From: Brevundimonas lutea | GTDB lineage: Bacteria; Pseudomonadota; Alphaproteobacteria; Caulobacterales; Caulobacteraceae | DNA length: 64,000 nt | NCBI RefSeq assembly: GCF_003704105.1 | Contig: NZ_QUOQ01000002.1 | Location: 434,001-498,000 of the forward strand | Direction: 5' to 3' | Shown here: positions 9,427 through 18,629 of the stretch, in pieces | Layout: each line of letters opens with the position of its first letter | Position numbering within the stretch: the first letter of the stretch is position 1 | Translations under genes and position numbers: made by a program | Notes under the pieces: model-generated | Seen by the model: the letters and a program-made list of their open reading frames with translations, nothing else | Databases searched by the model: none | What the model was told of the DNA's origin: nothing

Positions 9427-9893
9427 GCGAGGCGAGCGTCCACCTTCTTGAAACCCTTGGCTCCGTCCAAGCACCGGGCGCGGACGCTGACATCATGTTT
9501 CTCGGCAGCAACCCGCGCGAGACCTTGGCGCATTACCGACTGCTTTTTCCGACCCTTGTCGCCTACAGGGGCGGTCTATTTGTAGAGCCGGCGTTCGACC
9601 GCAGCTTGGTAGACGGCCTTCTTGACCAGTCCGAGTTCGACGGCGGCGTCGTTGACATCGCCACCGCAGAGGAAGCCACCAACGGCGTAGGCCTTCTCTA
9701 CGAAGGCGAGAAACCGGATGAGCCGGTTTTTCATGCGGAGATTGCGCGGGCCAACGCGGAAGCCATCGGCTGGGTCTGGCGGCGTTGGATCCTGGAAACC
9801 TACGGCCGCGAAGTCGAGGTGGTCACGGCGATTGAAGGCCCGGATTGCTGCTACGTCACCTTCCGGTCAGTTTCGACGGAGGCACCGCGTTGA
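9423..9893 (+). CDS. Unknown 156-residue protein between murC and murB
   Basis: Not recognised. The GTG at 9423 overlaps the murC stop as GTGA, and the stop overlaps the murB TTG start, so it is translationally embedded in the cell-wall operon. The protein is acidic, without signal peptide or membrane segment. It contains a possible fold core ([20 protein letters not shown], later [20 protein letters not shown] and [19 protein letters not shown]). GC in the lines I counted is near 58-62%, below the 65-80% of murC and murB, which suggests later acquisition. It is open across its whole length and well framed, so I take it as a real gene. A Mur-related function should not be assumed. Confidence 0.75.
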   Translation: MSEASVHLLETLGSVQAPGADADIMFLGSNPRETLAHYRLLFPTLVAYRGGLFVEPAFDRSLVDGLLDQSEFDGGVVDIATAEEATNGVGLLYEGEKPDEPVFHAEIARANAEAIGWVWRRWILETYGREVEVVTAIEGPDCCYVTFRSVSTEAPR

Positions 9894-10831
9894 GTTGGCG
9901 ACACAGTCTACCTCAGGTGCGCGGCAAGCTGCTGCAAGATGAGCCGCTCGGCCCCTACACCTGGTTCCGGGTCGGCGGCGCGGCCGACGCCCTGTTGATC
10001 CCGGCCGACGCCGACGATCTGACGGATTTCCTCAAAGAACTGGACCCGGCCGTACCCGTCACCGTGCTGGGAGTCGGCTCCAATGTCATCGTGCGCGACG
10101 GCGGGGTCGAGGGCGTAGTCATCCGCCTGGCCGGCCGGGCCTGGGCCCAGATCACCGCCGAGGGCGACACGGTGACCGCCGGCGCCGGCGCGCTGGACGC
10201 CATGGTCGCCAAGGCCAGCGCCAGGGCCGGGATCGCCGGGCTGGAGTTCTACGCCGGCATCCCCGGAACCATCGGCGGCGCCCTGACCATGAACGCCGGC
10301 TGCTACGGCTCGGAGACCCGCGACGTCCTCGTCTCCGCCTGGGGCCTTAACCGGGCGGGCGAGCGGGTGGATTATGCGCTGGCCGACTTCGGCTACACCT
10401 ATCGCCATTCCGAGGCCCCGGCCGAGATCATCTGGGTTGAGGCGACCTATCGCGGCAACCCCGACGCGCCCGAGGCCGTCGCCGCGCGCATCGCCGAGAT
10501 CACCAGCCGCCGCGAACAGACCCAGCCGATCCGCGAGAAGACCGGCGGCTCGACCTTCAAGAACCCGCCCGGCCATTCCTCCTGGAAACTTGTCGATGAG
10601 GCGGGCTGGCGCGGCAGGTTGCACGCCGAAACCGGCGGCGGCGCCAAGTTCTCCGAGCTGCATTCCAACTTCATGATCAACCCCGGCGAGGCCACCGCCG
10701 CCGACATCGAAGGCCTGGGCGAGGCCGTTCGCGCCGACGTTCTGGCCAAGACCGGCGTGCAGCTGGACTGGGAAATCAAGCGCATCGGGCGGCCGCCGTC
10801 CGACGCTGGCCAAGATCTGGAGCCACGATGA
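9890..10831 (+). CDS. murB: UDP-N-acetylenolpyruvoylglucosamine reductase
   Basis: A 313-residue flavoenzyme that reduces the enolpyruvyl group to form UDP-MurNAc. The FAD-binding domain shows [13 protein letters not shown], then [12 protein letters not shown] and [18 protein letters not shown]. The proton-donor serine lies in GGSTFKNP and the conserved glutamate region is at the C-terminus ([16 protein letters not shown]). The TTG at 9890 is preferred because a GGAGG lies 8 bases upstream and it overlaps the preceding stop; an in-frame ATG at 9845 would add 15 poorly conserved residues. The stop overlaps the next start as ATGA. Confidence 0.95.
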   Translation: MSWRHSLPQVRGKLLQDEPLGPYTWFRVGGAADALLIPADADDLTDFLKELDPAVPVTVLGVGSNVIVRDGGVEGVVIRLAGRAWAQITAEGDTVTAGAGALDAMVAKASARAGIAGLEFYAGIPGTIGGALTMNAGCYGSETRDVLVSAWGLNRAGERVDYALADFGYTYRHSEAPAEIIWVEATYRGNPDAPEAVAARIAEITSRREQTQPIREKTGGSTFKNPPGHSSWKLVDEAGWRGRLHAETGGGAKFSELHSNFMINPGEATAADIEGLGEAVRADVLAKTGVQLDWEIKRIGRPPSDAGQDLEPR

Positions 10832-11601
10832 GCTTTTTCCTCTACGCTCTTTCGGCTCTGTCCCTGGCCGGGGTTCAGCAAACCGCCGCGGAGTTGCCGG
10901 CCGCGCCGACCGGCTGGTCGCGGCAGGACGCCGAAACCCTCGTCTTCCAAGGCCGCATCACCGAAGCGTCGCGCGACGCCTTCTCAGACCTGATCGACGG
11001 CGCGACCAGAACCGTCATCGTCACCTCGAGGGGCGGGGACGCGGACGCCGCGCTCGACATCGCCAACGCCATCCGCGACCGCGATCTGGACGTGGTCGTG
11101 CGTGGGCACTGCATCTCCAGCTGCGCCAACTACCTGTTCCTCGCCGGTCGTCGGAAAATCGTCGAGGCGGATTCCTTCCTCGGCTTTCACGGCACCCTGA
11201 CGTCCATGAACCTGGACCGGCAGATCGCCCGGATGACCGAGGCCGCGCAGGCCGGCGGGATGAGCGCGGATGAGATCACCGCCGAGGCCGAGTCCATGAG
11301 GGCGACCATTGAGGGCTATCGCACGCGCGAGAGCGCCTTTGCGCAACGGATCGGTTTCGAGCCTGCCCTGCTGATCGACACCGGCTTTGAGCGCCTGACG
11401 GCCGAAGAGAGGGCGCGCCTGCCGGACGGAGACCCCGTGCTGTTCCCGTCGGCCGAGCTTCTGGCGCGCTGTTACGGCGTTTCGGGAGTGGAGGACCGAG
11501 CTCGTGCGGATGACCCCGATCTGGAAACGCTAGCAGAGCGGGCCGCGCCTGGACTGGGTATCGCGGTGCTGGGCGATGACTGGCTGCCAGTCTGCGATTG
11601 A
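10828..11601 (+). CDS. Secreted ClpP/crotonase-fold protein of unknown role
   Basis: A 257-residue protein with a weak N-terminal signal (hydrophobic residues 2-20). The core resembles the COG3904-type ClpP-like fold: [19 protein letters not shown], then [19 protein letters not shown], where the serine in SSCA sits at the ClpP nucleophile position, then SFLGFHG, whose histidine could be the general base. A cysteine pair (CISSC) and a second pair near the C-terminus suggest disulfides and export. ATGA overlap ties it to murB, and ddl follows 131 bases later. Whether it is an active protease is unknown. Confidence 0.75.
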   Translation: MSFFLYALSALSLAGVQQTAAELPAAPTGWSRQDAETLVFQGRITEASRDAFSDLIDGATRTVIVTSRGGDADAALDIANAIRDRDLDVVVRGHCISSCANYLFLAGRRKIVEADSFLGFHGTLTSMNLDRQIARMTEAAQAGGMSADEITAEAESMRATIEGYRTRESAFAQRIGFEPALLIDTGFERLTAEERARLPDGDPVLFPSAELLARCYGVSGVEDRARADDPDLETLAERAAPGLGIAVLGDDWLPVCD

Positions 11602-11655
11602 GGGCGACCAGGACGATATCGCCCGGCGCGGAAAACCTCAGGCGAATCGTCCTTG

Positions 11656-11670
11656 GTAAACTCGCCGTAA
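11656..11670 (+). promoter_or_regulatory. CtrA-box-like direct repeat upstream of ddl
   Basis: GTAA, seven bases, GTAA, followed by ACC, lies about 60 bases upstream of ddl. The Caulobacter CtrA consensus is TTAA-N7-TTAA, so each half-site has one mismatch. CtrA is known to control ftsQA in Caulobacter, which fits the position ahead of ddl-ftsQ-ftsA. Two mismatches make this tentative. Confidence 0.25.
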
Positions 11671-11732
11671 ACCTTGATGGGGCGATCTAGGCGGCCGGCC
11701 GTCCGCTTTCCTCGTCGAGTTCCCGCATCCGC

Positions 11733-12668
11733 ATGTCCCGCCCGCTCTCCGAGCTTCATGTCGCCGTCCTGATGGGCGGACTGTCGTCCGAGCGCGAGGT
11801 GTCGCTGTCGTCCGGCCGCATGTGCGCCGAGGCGCTGGAAGGGCAGGTCGCGCGGGTCAGCCGCGTCGACGCCGGCCGCGACCTGGCCCAGGTCCTGGCC
11901 GAGCTGAAGCCCGATGTCGCCTTCAATGCGCTCCACGGCGTCTGGGGCGAGGACGGCTGTGTCCAGGGCGTGCTCGAGACCCTGGCCATTCCCTACACCC
12001 ACTCCGGCGTGCTGGCCTCGGCGCTGGCCATGGACAAGCATCGGTCCAAGGCCGTGCTGGCGGGGGCGGGGGTCGTGGTGCCCGGCGGCGGCCTGTTCGA
12101 CCGCCGCGCCGTGGCCGCCGGTCACGTCATCGACCCGCCCTATGTGATCAAGCCCAACGCCGAGGGGTCCTCGGTCGGGGTCTATCTGGTGCGCCAGGGC
12201 GAGACGCCCGTCGCAGCGGTCGGCGCCGACGACTGGACCTATGGCGAGCAGGTCATGGTCGAGCCCTTCATCGCCGGGCGCGAGCTGTGCGTCACCGTGC
12301 TGGGCGAGGCGAGCGGTCCCCGCGCCCTGACCGTGACCGACATCACGCCGGTGAAAGGCTTCTACGACTATGAAGCCAAATACGCGCCGGGCGGCTCGAT
12401 CCATCAGCTGCCGGCCGACATCCCGCCCGCCGTCTTTGAGCGCTGCCTGCGCGAGGCTGAGCTGGCCCATACGGCCATGGGCTGTCGCGGTGTGACCCGG
12501 ACCGACTTCCGCTATGGCGCCGAGCGCGACCTGCTGGTGGTGCTGGAGATCAACACCCAGCCCGGCATGACCCCGACCTCACTGGCCCCCGAACAGGCGG
12601 CCCATGTCGGCATGGACTATCCGGCCCTGGTCCGGTGGATGGTGGAGGACGCCTCATGCCGGCGGTAG
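11733..12668 (+). CDS. ddl: D-alanine--D-alanine ligase
   Basis: A 311-residue ATP-grasp ligase that makes D-Ala-D-Ala for peptidoglycan. Motifs in order: VLMGGLSSEREVSLSSG near the start, NALHGVWGEDGCVQG, the ATP-grasp segment VIKPNAEGSSVGV, MVEPFIAGRELCVTVLG, and EINTQPGMTPTSL close to the C-terminus. It begins the ddl-ftsQ-ftsA run and its last 13 bases overlap ftsQ. The length is normal for the DdlB form. Confidence 0.96.
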   Translation: MSRPLSELHVAVLMGGLSSEREVSLSSGRMCAEALEGQVARVSRVDAGRDLAQVLAELKPDVAFNALHGVWGEDGCVQGVLETLAIPYTHSGVLASALAMDKHRSKAVLAGAGVVVPGGGLFDRRAVAAGHVIDPPYVIKPNAEGSSVGVYLVRQGETPVAAVGADDWTYGEQVMVEPFIAGRELCVTVLGEASGPRALTVTDITPVKGFYDYEAKYAPGGSIHQLPADIPPAVFERCLREAELAHTAMGCRGVTRTDFRYGAERDLLVVLEINTQPGMTPTSLAPEQAAHVGMDYPALVRWMVEDASCRR

Positions 12669-13522
12669 TGCGCGGCGGTCGCCGTCAGTCCGGGCCCAAG
12701 GGCCGCGCGCCCGCCCCACGCGGACGCGGCCCCGCCGCCGTGCCGGGCAAGGTCTCGGCCGTCGGACGCGTCGACATGAGCCCTCGCGCGGTGATCATCA
12801 GCGCCGTGGCCGGCGTGCTGCTGCTGGGCGGCGTGCTGTTCACCGGCGCCCGCGCCGACCGCATCGGCGCCGCCGTTTCGCACAAGGTCGACACCACTCT
12901 TGGCGGCATGGGCCTCAGGCTCCAGCGCGTGCACCTACAGGGCGCCTCGCCCGAGGCCTCGGCCGCCATCCGCGCCGCCCTGCCGCTGCAGCCCGGCCAA
13001 CCGATCACCGGCCTGGACCTCGACGCGCTCAAGGCGGCGGTCGAACAGGTCGGCTGGGTGCGCGAGGCCACGGTGGTGCGGTTGCTGCCTGACACCCTGA
13101 TCGTCTCGGTCGTCGAGCACGACCGCATGGCCGTGTGGCAGACCGCCGGCCAGGCCTATGTCGTCGACCCCCAGGGCAATGTCATTCCCGGCGCCGATCC
13201 CGGCCGCCATCCCGAGCTTCCCCTGATCGTCGGTGCCGGCGCGGATCAGGCGGCGGCCGAGATCCTGCCCCTGATCGCCCAGCGGCCCCGGCTGATGGAA
13301 CGCACCGAGGCGCTGGTGCGGGTCGATCAGCGACGCTGGGACGTGCGGCTGAAGGACGGATCGGTGATCCAGCTGCCCGCCATTGATGAGGAGGCGGCGC
13401 TGATCCAGCTGGACGCCCTGGATCAGCGCGAGCGGCTGCTCGACCTCGGTTTCGCCCGGGTCGATCTGCGTTCGCCGGAAGCGGTGGCCATTCGCCCGGG
13501 TCGGGACGCGGGGTCGGTATGA
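12656..13522 (+). CDS. ftsQ: Cell division protein FtsQ
   Basis: A 288-residue bitopic divisome protein that links early and late division proteins. It has a basic cytoplasmic tail (residues 1-42), one membrane segment (about 44-64, within VIISAVAGVLLLGGVLF), a POTRA domain (LQRVHLQGASPEASAAIRAAL) and the beta domain with DRMAVWQ and YVVDPQGNVIP. The ATG at 12656 has a GGAGG about 9 bases upstream; an earlier in-frame ATG at 12635 lacks this. It overlaps the end of ddl by 13 bases, and ftsA follows after 25 bases. Confidence 0.9.
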   Translation: MPAVVRGGRRQSGPKGRAPAPRGRGPAAVPGKVSAVGRVDMSPRAVIISAVAGVLLLGGVLFTGARADRIGAAVSHKVDTTLGGMGLRLQRVHLQGASPEASAAIRAALPLQPGQPITGLDLDALKAAVEQVGWVREATVVRLLPDTLIVSVVEHDRMAVWQTAGQAYVVDPQGNVIPGADPGRHPELPLIVGAGADQAAAEILPLIAQRPRLMERTEALVRVDQRRWDVRLKDGSVIQLPAIDEEAALIQLDALDQRERLLDLGFARVDLRSPEAVAIRPGRDAGSV

Positions 13523-13547
13523 GAATTCAAGGGATGCGGGTCGGTCG

Positions 13548-14882
13548 ATGAAGAAGGATAAGGGACAGACGGTCGAGGCGCGGCTGGGCATGACCGCCGC
13601 CCACGCGCGCGCGCCGGTGGTGGCCTCGCTGGACCTGGGCCAGACCAAGGTCGCCTGTTTCATCATGACGCCCGAGGGCGTGCGCCACGCCGATCGGACC
13701 ATCCGCGTCGCCGGCGTCGGCCATGTTCAGTCGCGCGGCGTCCGGGGCGGGGCCATCGTCGACATGGACGAGGCCGCCGCCGCCATCGGCCAGGCGGTCG
13801 AGCGCGCCGAGCGCGCCGCCGGCGCGCCGGTCTCCGGCGTGGTCGTCACCACCGCCATCGGCCAGATGCAGGGCCACCGGGTGAAGACCCGCGTCTCCCT
13901 GGGCAGCCAGCCGATCGGCGACGCCGACCTGGCCCGCGCCATCGCCTCCGGTCTGGATCAGCTGCGCTTCCCCAATCGCCGCCCCATCCACGTCCTGCCG
14001 ATCGGCTGGTCGGTCGATGGCGCTCGCGGCGTGCGCGACCCGCGCCAGATGAAGGGCTCTGCCCTGGGTCTCGACCTGATGGTGGTGTCGATGTCCGAGG
14101 GCGTATTCGCCTCTCTCAGCCACTGTATTGAACTGGCCCACCTGGACCTGCAGGGCGTGGCGGCCGCGCCGGTGGTGTCGTCCCTGGCGGCGCTGGAGGA
14201 GGACGAGATGGAGCTGGGGGCCGTCTGTATCGACATGGGCGGCGGCTCGACCTCGGCGGCTCTGTGGGGCGGCGGCGCGCTGCTGCACGTCGAGACGCTG
14301 GGTGTCGGCGGCGACCATGTAACCTCCGATATCGCTCGCGGTCTGTCGACCAGCCGCGCGGGCGCGGAGAGGCTCAAGACGCTGCACGGCTCGGCCATGG
14401 CCAGCGCCAACGAAGACCGCGAGACGCTCGAGGCCCCGCCGCGCGGCGAGGACCCCTCGGCCGGCCCCGTCTATGTCCCCCGGGCAATGCTCAAGACCGT
14501 GATCGCCCCGCGCGTCGAGGAGACGCTGGAGATGCTGCGCGACCGGCTGCGGTCGTCGGGCGCGGGCCTGGACCCCGGCATGGGCGTGGTCCTGACCGGC
14601 GGCGCCAGCCAGCTGAACGGCGTGCGCGAGTTGGCCGTGCGGGTGTTCGACCGCCCGGTCCGCCTGGGTCGCCCCCAGCGCGCGCCGCACCTAGCCGACG
14701 CCGCCTCGGGCCCGGCCTTCTGCGCCGCCTCCGGCGTGCTGCTGCGGGCCGCCTATGGTCCGCGCGAGGCCGTCTCGGCCCGCAAGCTGATGGCCCGCCA
14801 GATCACCGCCGCCGACGCGCCCCGCGTCCAGAGCCGCTCTGTCCTCGGCCGCGCGGCCGGATGGCTTAGGGAGAATCTCTAG
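13548..14882 (+). CDS. ftsA: Cell division protein FtsA
   Basis: A 444-residue actin-like ATPase that anchors FtsZ to the membrane. Phosphate-1 motif ASLDLGQTKVACF, the 1C-domain region (ESASMSEGV-like part reading VVSMSEGVFASLSHCIE), phosphate-2 CIDMGGGSTS, and the adenosine motif VLTGGASQLNGV are all present. The last residues (SVLGRAAGWLRENL) form the amphipathic membrane-targeting helix. Unlike in Caulobacter and most bacteria, ftsZ does not follow; the next gene, ribF, converges with it and their stop codons overlap. Confidence 0.94.
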   Translation: MKKDKGQTVEARLGMTAAHARAPVVASLDLGQTKVACFIMTPEGVRHADRTIRVAGVGHVQSRGVRGGAIVDMDEAAAAIGQAVERAERAAGAPVSGVVVTTAIGQMQGHRVKTRVSLGSQPIGDADLARAIASGLDQLRFPNRRPIHVLPIGWSVDGARGVRDPRQMKGSALGLDLMVVSMSEGVFASLSHCIELAHLDLQGVAAAPVVSSLAALEEDEMELGAVCIDMGGGSTSAALWGGGALLHVETLGVGGDHVTSDIARGLSTSRAGAERLKTLHGSAMASANEDRETLEAPPRGEDPSAGPVYVPRAMLKTVIAPRVEETLEMLRDRLRSSGAGLDPGMGVVLTGGASQLNGVRELAVRVFDRPVRLGRPQRAPHLADAASGPAFCAASGVLLRAAYGPREAVSARKLMARQITAADAPRVQSRSVLGRAAGWLRENL

Positions 14883-15814
14883 CCGGCGAGCACGGCCCGC
14901 GCCGCTCGGGCGTCGGCGTCGATCTGGGCCTTGAGGGCGTCGAGGTCCTCGAAGGTCTGCTCACCGCGCAGTAGCGCGACGAGCTCGGTCTCGATGGTCT
15001 GGCCGTAGAGGTCGCCGGAGAAGTCGAACAGCCACACCTCGAGAAGGGGCTGATCCAGCTTGAACATCGGTCGGACGCCCAGGCTGGCGACGCCGTCGAT
15101 CACCCGGCCGTCGGCCAGGCGCGTCCGGGTGGCGTAGACGCCGTAGGCCGGACGCATGTAGTCGCCCAACGCCGCATTGGCGGTCGGGACGCCGATCTGA
15201 CGGCCGCGCTTGTCGCCGTGGATCACCTCGCCCTCGATGGCGAAGGGCCGGCCCAGGATGGCGCGGGCCCGCGCCATGTCCCCGGCGTGGACCGCCTCGC
15301 GCACCGCGCTGGACGACAGCTTCAGCCCGTCCCGGTCGTCGCGGCGCGGGGTGACCGAGACGGTGAAGCCCAGCGCCTCGCCCTCGCGCGTGAGGGCCTC
15401 CGGACTGCCGGAGCGGCCCTTGCCGTAGGTGAAGTCAAATCCGACCGCGACGTGGCGCACGCCCAAGCCTTCGGCCAGCACCCGGCGGGCGAACGCGCCG
15501 TCCGTCATGGCCGCCATCTCGGCGTCGAACGGCAACAGGTAGGCGATCTCCACCCCCTCGGCGGCCAGCGCGCGCAGCAGCTGGGCCTCGGTCATCAGGG
15601 CGAAGGGGGCGGCGTCGGGCTGGAACCAGCGGCGCGGGTGAGGGTCGAAGGTGACCACCCCAAGCGGGGCGCCGAGCCGTTCGGCCGCCGCGCGGGCCTC
15701 GGCGATCACCGCCTGATGTCCCCGGTGCACGCCGTCGAAGGCGCCGATGGCCACGGCCGCGCCCCGGTCGGCGGCGGGCAGGTCGCGCCAGTCGCGGACC
15801 ACGCGGAGGGTCAA
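14879..15814 (-). CDS. ribF: Bifunctional riboflavin kinase / FAD synthetase
   Basis: A 311-residue RibF that phosphorylates riboflavin to FMN and adenylates FMN to FAD. The N-terminal FMN adenylyltransferase domain has AIGAFDGVHRGHQAVI and TFDPHPRRWF, with FDFTYGKGRSGS further on. The C-terminal kinase domain has GEVIHGDKRGRQIGVPTAN, where the PTAN motif binds the nucleotide, then YGVYATRT and LEVWLFDFSGDLYG. Its TAG stop and that of ftsA overlap on opposite strands (14879-14882). Confidence 0.95.
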   Translation of the reverse strand: MTLRVVRDWRDLPAADRGAAVAIGAFDGVHRGHQAVIAEARAAAERLGAPLGVVTFDPHPRRWFQPDAAPFALMTEAQLLRALAAEGVEIAYLLPFDAEMAAMTDGAFARRVLAEGLGVRHVAVGFDFTYGKGRSGSPEALTREGEALGFTVSVTPRRDDRDGLKLSSSAVREAVHAGDMARARAILGRPFAIEGEVIHGDKRGRQIGVPTANAALGDYMRPAYGVYATRTRLADGRVIDGVASLGVRPMFKLDQPLLEVWLFDFSGDLYGQTIETELVALLRGEQTFEDLDALKAQIDADARAARAVLAG

Positions 15815-15819
15815 AGCCT

Positions 15820-16272
15820 TCAGCCCTTTGCCGGCCGGCGGCGACGCGGGACGCGGACCAGGGCCTCGCCATCCATGATCAGCTGGCCGTCGACATAGCC
15901 CTCGCAGCTGAGCGTGACGCGCGCGCTCTCCTCATCCACCGCCGCCACGGTGACCTTGGCCACCACCACGTCGCCGATCTTGACCGGCCGGTGGAAGGCC
16001 AGGGTCTGGCTCAGGTAGATGGCGCCGGCGCCGGGCAGGATGGTGCCGACCACCGCCGATCCGAAGCTGGCGGACAGCAGGCCATGCGCGATCCGCCCGC
16101 GATAGGCGGTCTTGGCCGCATAGGCTTCGTCCATGTGCACGGGATTGAAGTCGTCCGACGCCTCGGCGAAGCGCTGGATCCGCTCCTCGGTGACGGTGAC
16201 CGGCTTCTCGGCGCTCATGCCGACCGAGAGCTCTTCCAGGATGTATCCGCCCGAGGGGTGCTGTCCGACCAT
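15820..16272 (-). CDS. MaoC-like hot-dog hydratase
   Basis: A 150-residue single hot-dog protein of the MaoC/(R)-specific enoyl-CoA hydratase type. The hydratase-2 catalytic segment is visible as ASDDFNPVHMDEAYA (Asp and His) followed by GRIAHGLLSASF. Relatives hydrate trans-2-enoyl-CoA, for example feeding polyhydroxyalkanoate or fatty-acid pathways; the actual substrate here is not determined. It lies 5 bases upstream of ribF on the same strand, so the pair is probably cotranscribed with the HAD gene before it. Confidence 0.88.
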   Translation of the reverse strand: MVGQHPSGGYILEELSVGMSAEKPVTVTEERIQRFAEASDDFNPVHMDEAYAAKTAYRGRIAHGLLSASFGSAVVGTILPGAGAIYLSQTLAFHRPVKIGDVVVAKVTVAAVDEESARVTLSCEGYVDGQLIMDGEALVRVPRRRRPAKG

Positions 16273-16309
16273 GTCGCGGTTTAGCGCCGCAGGGGGGAGG
16301 GGGGAAGCC

Positions 16310-17182
16310 TCACCAGGTCAGCTCAAGCATGGCGTAGCGAGCGTAGGTCGTCTCGGCCCTGAGAAGATCGGCGGCCTTTTCGGCGTCGACAAGGTCGTCC
16401 TGACCCCGCGCGGCGCCGCCGTGGATGCCCGAGGCGATGAACAAACAATCCAGGCCTTGGGCGTTGGCGCCGCGCACGTCGGTGACCACCCCGTCGCCGA
16501 TGCACAGCACGCGCGAGCGATCGACCGAGCGGCCGAGCAAGGCCTCGGCCTCCTTGATCGCGAGGTCGTAGATCGGCCCGTGCGGCTTGCCGGCCATGGT
16601 CACCCGGCCGCCCATGGCGGCGTAGAGCTGGGCCAGGGCGCCGCCGCAATAGATCAGCCTGTCGCCCTTCTGCACGACGATGTCGGGGTTGGCGCAGATC
16701 ATCTCCAGATCGCGCGCGACGGCGCCCTCGAACCGCGCGCGATAGTCCTCGGGCGTCTCGGTCGCGTCATCATAGGGGCCGGTGCAGGAGATCAGGGCCG
16801 CCTCATCCGGCGCAGCGGTGAGCACCACGCCGGTGCCTTCGTAGAGCACATTGTCCCGCTCCGGCCCGATGGCCCAGGCGGGGCCCGGGGACCGGCGCGC
16901 TAGCTCGGCCCGTGTGGCGTCGCCCGAGGTGACGAAGGCTCGCCAGGCCCCGCGCGGGACATTCAGCCCGTCCAGCTGGGCGACCACATCCTGGGACGGG
17001 CGCGGCGAGTTGGAGATCAGCACGACCTGGCCATGCCCTTCGGCCTGGAAGCGGGTCAGCGCCTCCAGCGGCGCCGGCCAGCTTTCGCGGCCATTGTGGA
17101 TGACCCCCCAGACGTCACACAGCAGGACGTCATAGCGGTCGGCGATCTCGGACAGGCCGATCAGGGCGTGGGGCGCGGTCAT
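16310..17182 (-). CDS. HAD-IIA family hydrolase, TIGR01459 type
   Basis: A 290-residue haloacid-dehalogenase phosphatase. Motif I reads LCDVWGVIHNG (Asp23), with tryptophan where many HAD enzymes have the second aspartate; this is usual in the TIGR01459 subfamily. Motif II is VLISNSPRPS, motif III includes MAGKPHGPIYDLA, and motif IV is LCIGDGVVTDVRGANAQG. Substrates are probably small phosphorylated metabolites, but none can be named from sequence. It heads the minus-strand set with the MaoC gene and ribF. Confidence 0.85.
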   Translation of the reverse strand: MTAPHALIGLSEIADRYDVLLCDVWGVIHNGRESWPAPLEALTRFQAEGHGQVVLISNSPRPSQDVVAQLDGLNVPRGAWRAFVTSGDATRAELARRSPGPAWAIGPERDNVLYEGTGVVLTAAPDEAALISCTGPYDDATETPEDYRARFEGAVARDLEMICANPDIVVQKGDRLIYCGGALAQLYAAMGGRVTMAGKPHGPIYDLAIKEAEALLGRSVDRSRVLCIGDGVVTDVRGANAQGLDCLFIASGIHGGAARGQDDLVDAEKAADLLRAETTYARYAMLELTW

Positions 17183-17283
17183 GGGGGCCAGATCGCGTTT
17201 CCGGGCGGCGGGCGCAACCCCGGTTCCCGCGCAGCCCCGGCCGTGCCACCTTCGCTGTCTGACTCGCAGAGGGGAGCCCGCCG

Positions 17284-18522
17284 ATGATCCGCACCGCCCT
17301 GGCCGCCGCCGCCGTTCTCGCCGCCGCCCATCCCGCGGCCGCCCAGGACGAGGCTCGCGTGCGGGAGATCCTGCGCACCACCCCCCTGATCGACGGCCAC
17401 AATGACCTGCCCTGGGCGCTCAGGGGCGAGTGGGGCAATGACCCCTATCGCGCCGACCTGACGCGGGACCACGTCGACACCGATCCCCTGCTGCACACCG
17501 ACATCCCCCGCCTGCGCGCCGGCGGCGTGGGCGGCCAGTTCTGGTCGGTCTATGTGCCGGCCTCCCTGATGCCGCAGGAGGCGGTGCAGGCCACCTTCGA
17601 GCAGATCGACACGGTGCGCCGCATCCTGGCCGCCCACCCCGATGTCTTCGAATGGGCGACCACCGCCGACGACATCGAGCGCATCCACCGCGAGGGCCGG
17701 GTGGCCTCCCTGGTCGGGATGGAGGGCGGCTATTCGATCAACGATTCGCTGGGCCTGCTGCGCGAATTCCACGCGGCGGGGGCCCGCTACATGACCCTGA
17801 CCCATTCGCGCACCACCACCTGGGCCGACAGCGCCACGGACGCGCCCCAGCACGGCGGCCTGTCGCCCTTCGGCGAGGCGGTGGTGCGGGAGATGAACCG
17901 CCTGGGCATGATGGTCGATCTCAGTCACGTCTCGGAGGAGACGATGATGGATGCGCTGCGCGTGTCCGAGGCGCCGGTGATCTTCTCCCACTCCTCGGCG
18001 CGCGGCGTGACGGATCATCCCCGGAACGTGCCCGACACCGTGCTGCGTCAGATGCCCCAGGATGGGGGCGTGGTCATGGTCACCTTCGTGCCCGGCTTTA
18101 TCAATGAACAGGTGCGCGCCTGGGGCGCGGCGCGGGCGGCAGAGAGCGCTCGGCTGACATCGCTTCATCCCGGCGATCCCGGCGCGGTGACGCGCGGACT
18201 GGAAACCTGGAGCGCCGCCAACCCGACGCCCACGGCCGGGATCGACGACGTCGTGGCCCACATCGAGCATGTCCGTGACGTCGCCGGCATCGACCACGTC
18301 GGCATCGGCGGCGACTTTGACGGCATCACCAGCCTGCCCGACGGCATGACCGGCGTGGACGCCTATCCGCCCCTGCTGGCCGCCCTGATGGCGCGCGGCT
18401 GGTCCGAGGCCGACATCCGAAAGCTGGCCGGCGAGAACATCCTGCGGGTGATGCGCGCCGTGGAAGCGGTCGCCGCCTCGAAACGCGGCGAGCGACCGAG
18501 CCTGGCGACGATCGAGGAGTAA
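17284..18522 (+). CDS. Secreted membrane-dipeptidase (renal dipeptidase, M19)
   Basis: A 412-residue zinc dipeptidase with a cleavable signal (residues 1-21, ending AAAQ). Zinc ligands are visible: His39 and Asp41 in DGHNDLPW, the bridging glutamate in GMEGGYS, and histidines in VDLSHVS and FSHSSARGV; the IGGDFDGI motif follows near the C-terminus. M19 enzymes cleave dipeptides, including some with a D-residue. It probably acts in the periplasm. It is monocistronic, with a REP-like repeat downstream. Confidence 0.93.
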   Translation: MIRTALAAAAVLAAAHPAAAQDEARVREILRTTPLIDGHNDLPWALRGEWGNDPYRADLTRDHVDTDPLLHTDIPRLRAGGVGGQFWSVYVPASLMPQEAVQATFEQIDTVRRILAAHPDVFEWATTADDIERIHREGRVASLVGMEGGYSINDSLGLLREFHAAGARYMTLTHSRTTTWADSATDAPQHGGLSPFGEAVVREMNRLGMMVDLSHVSEETMMDALRVSEAPVIFSHSSARGVTDHPRNVPDTVLRQMPQDGGVVMVTFVPGFINEQVRAWGAARAAESARLTSLHPGDPGAVTRGLETWSAANPTPTAGIDDVVAHIEHVRDVAGIDHVGIGGDFDGITSLPDGMTGVDAYPPLLAALMARGWSEADIRKLAGENILRVMRAVEAVAASKRGERPSLATIEE

Positions 18523-18629
18523 GGCCGACATCTGTCGGGGCGGCGTGGGCGGAGGGGACGTCTCATCCGCAGAGGGTGAGCGCCGAGGCCGTGGGCCCGA
18601 GCCTGTCATCGGAATCTCACGCAAGCCCT

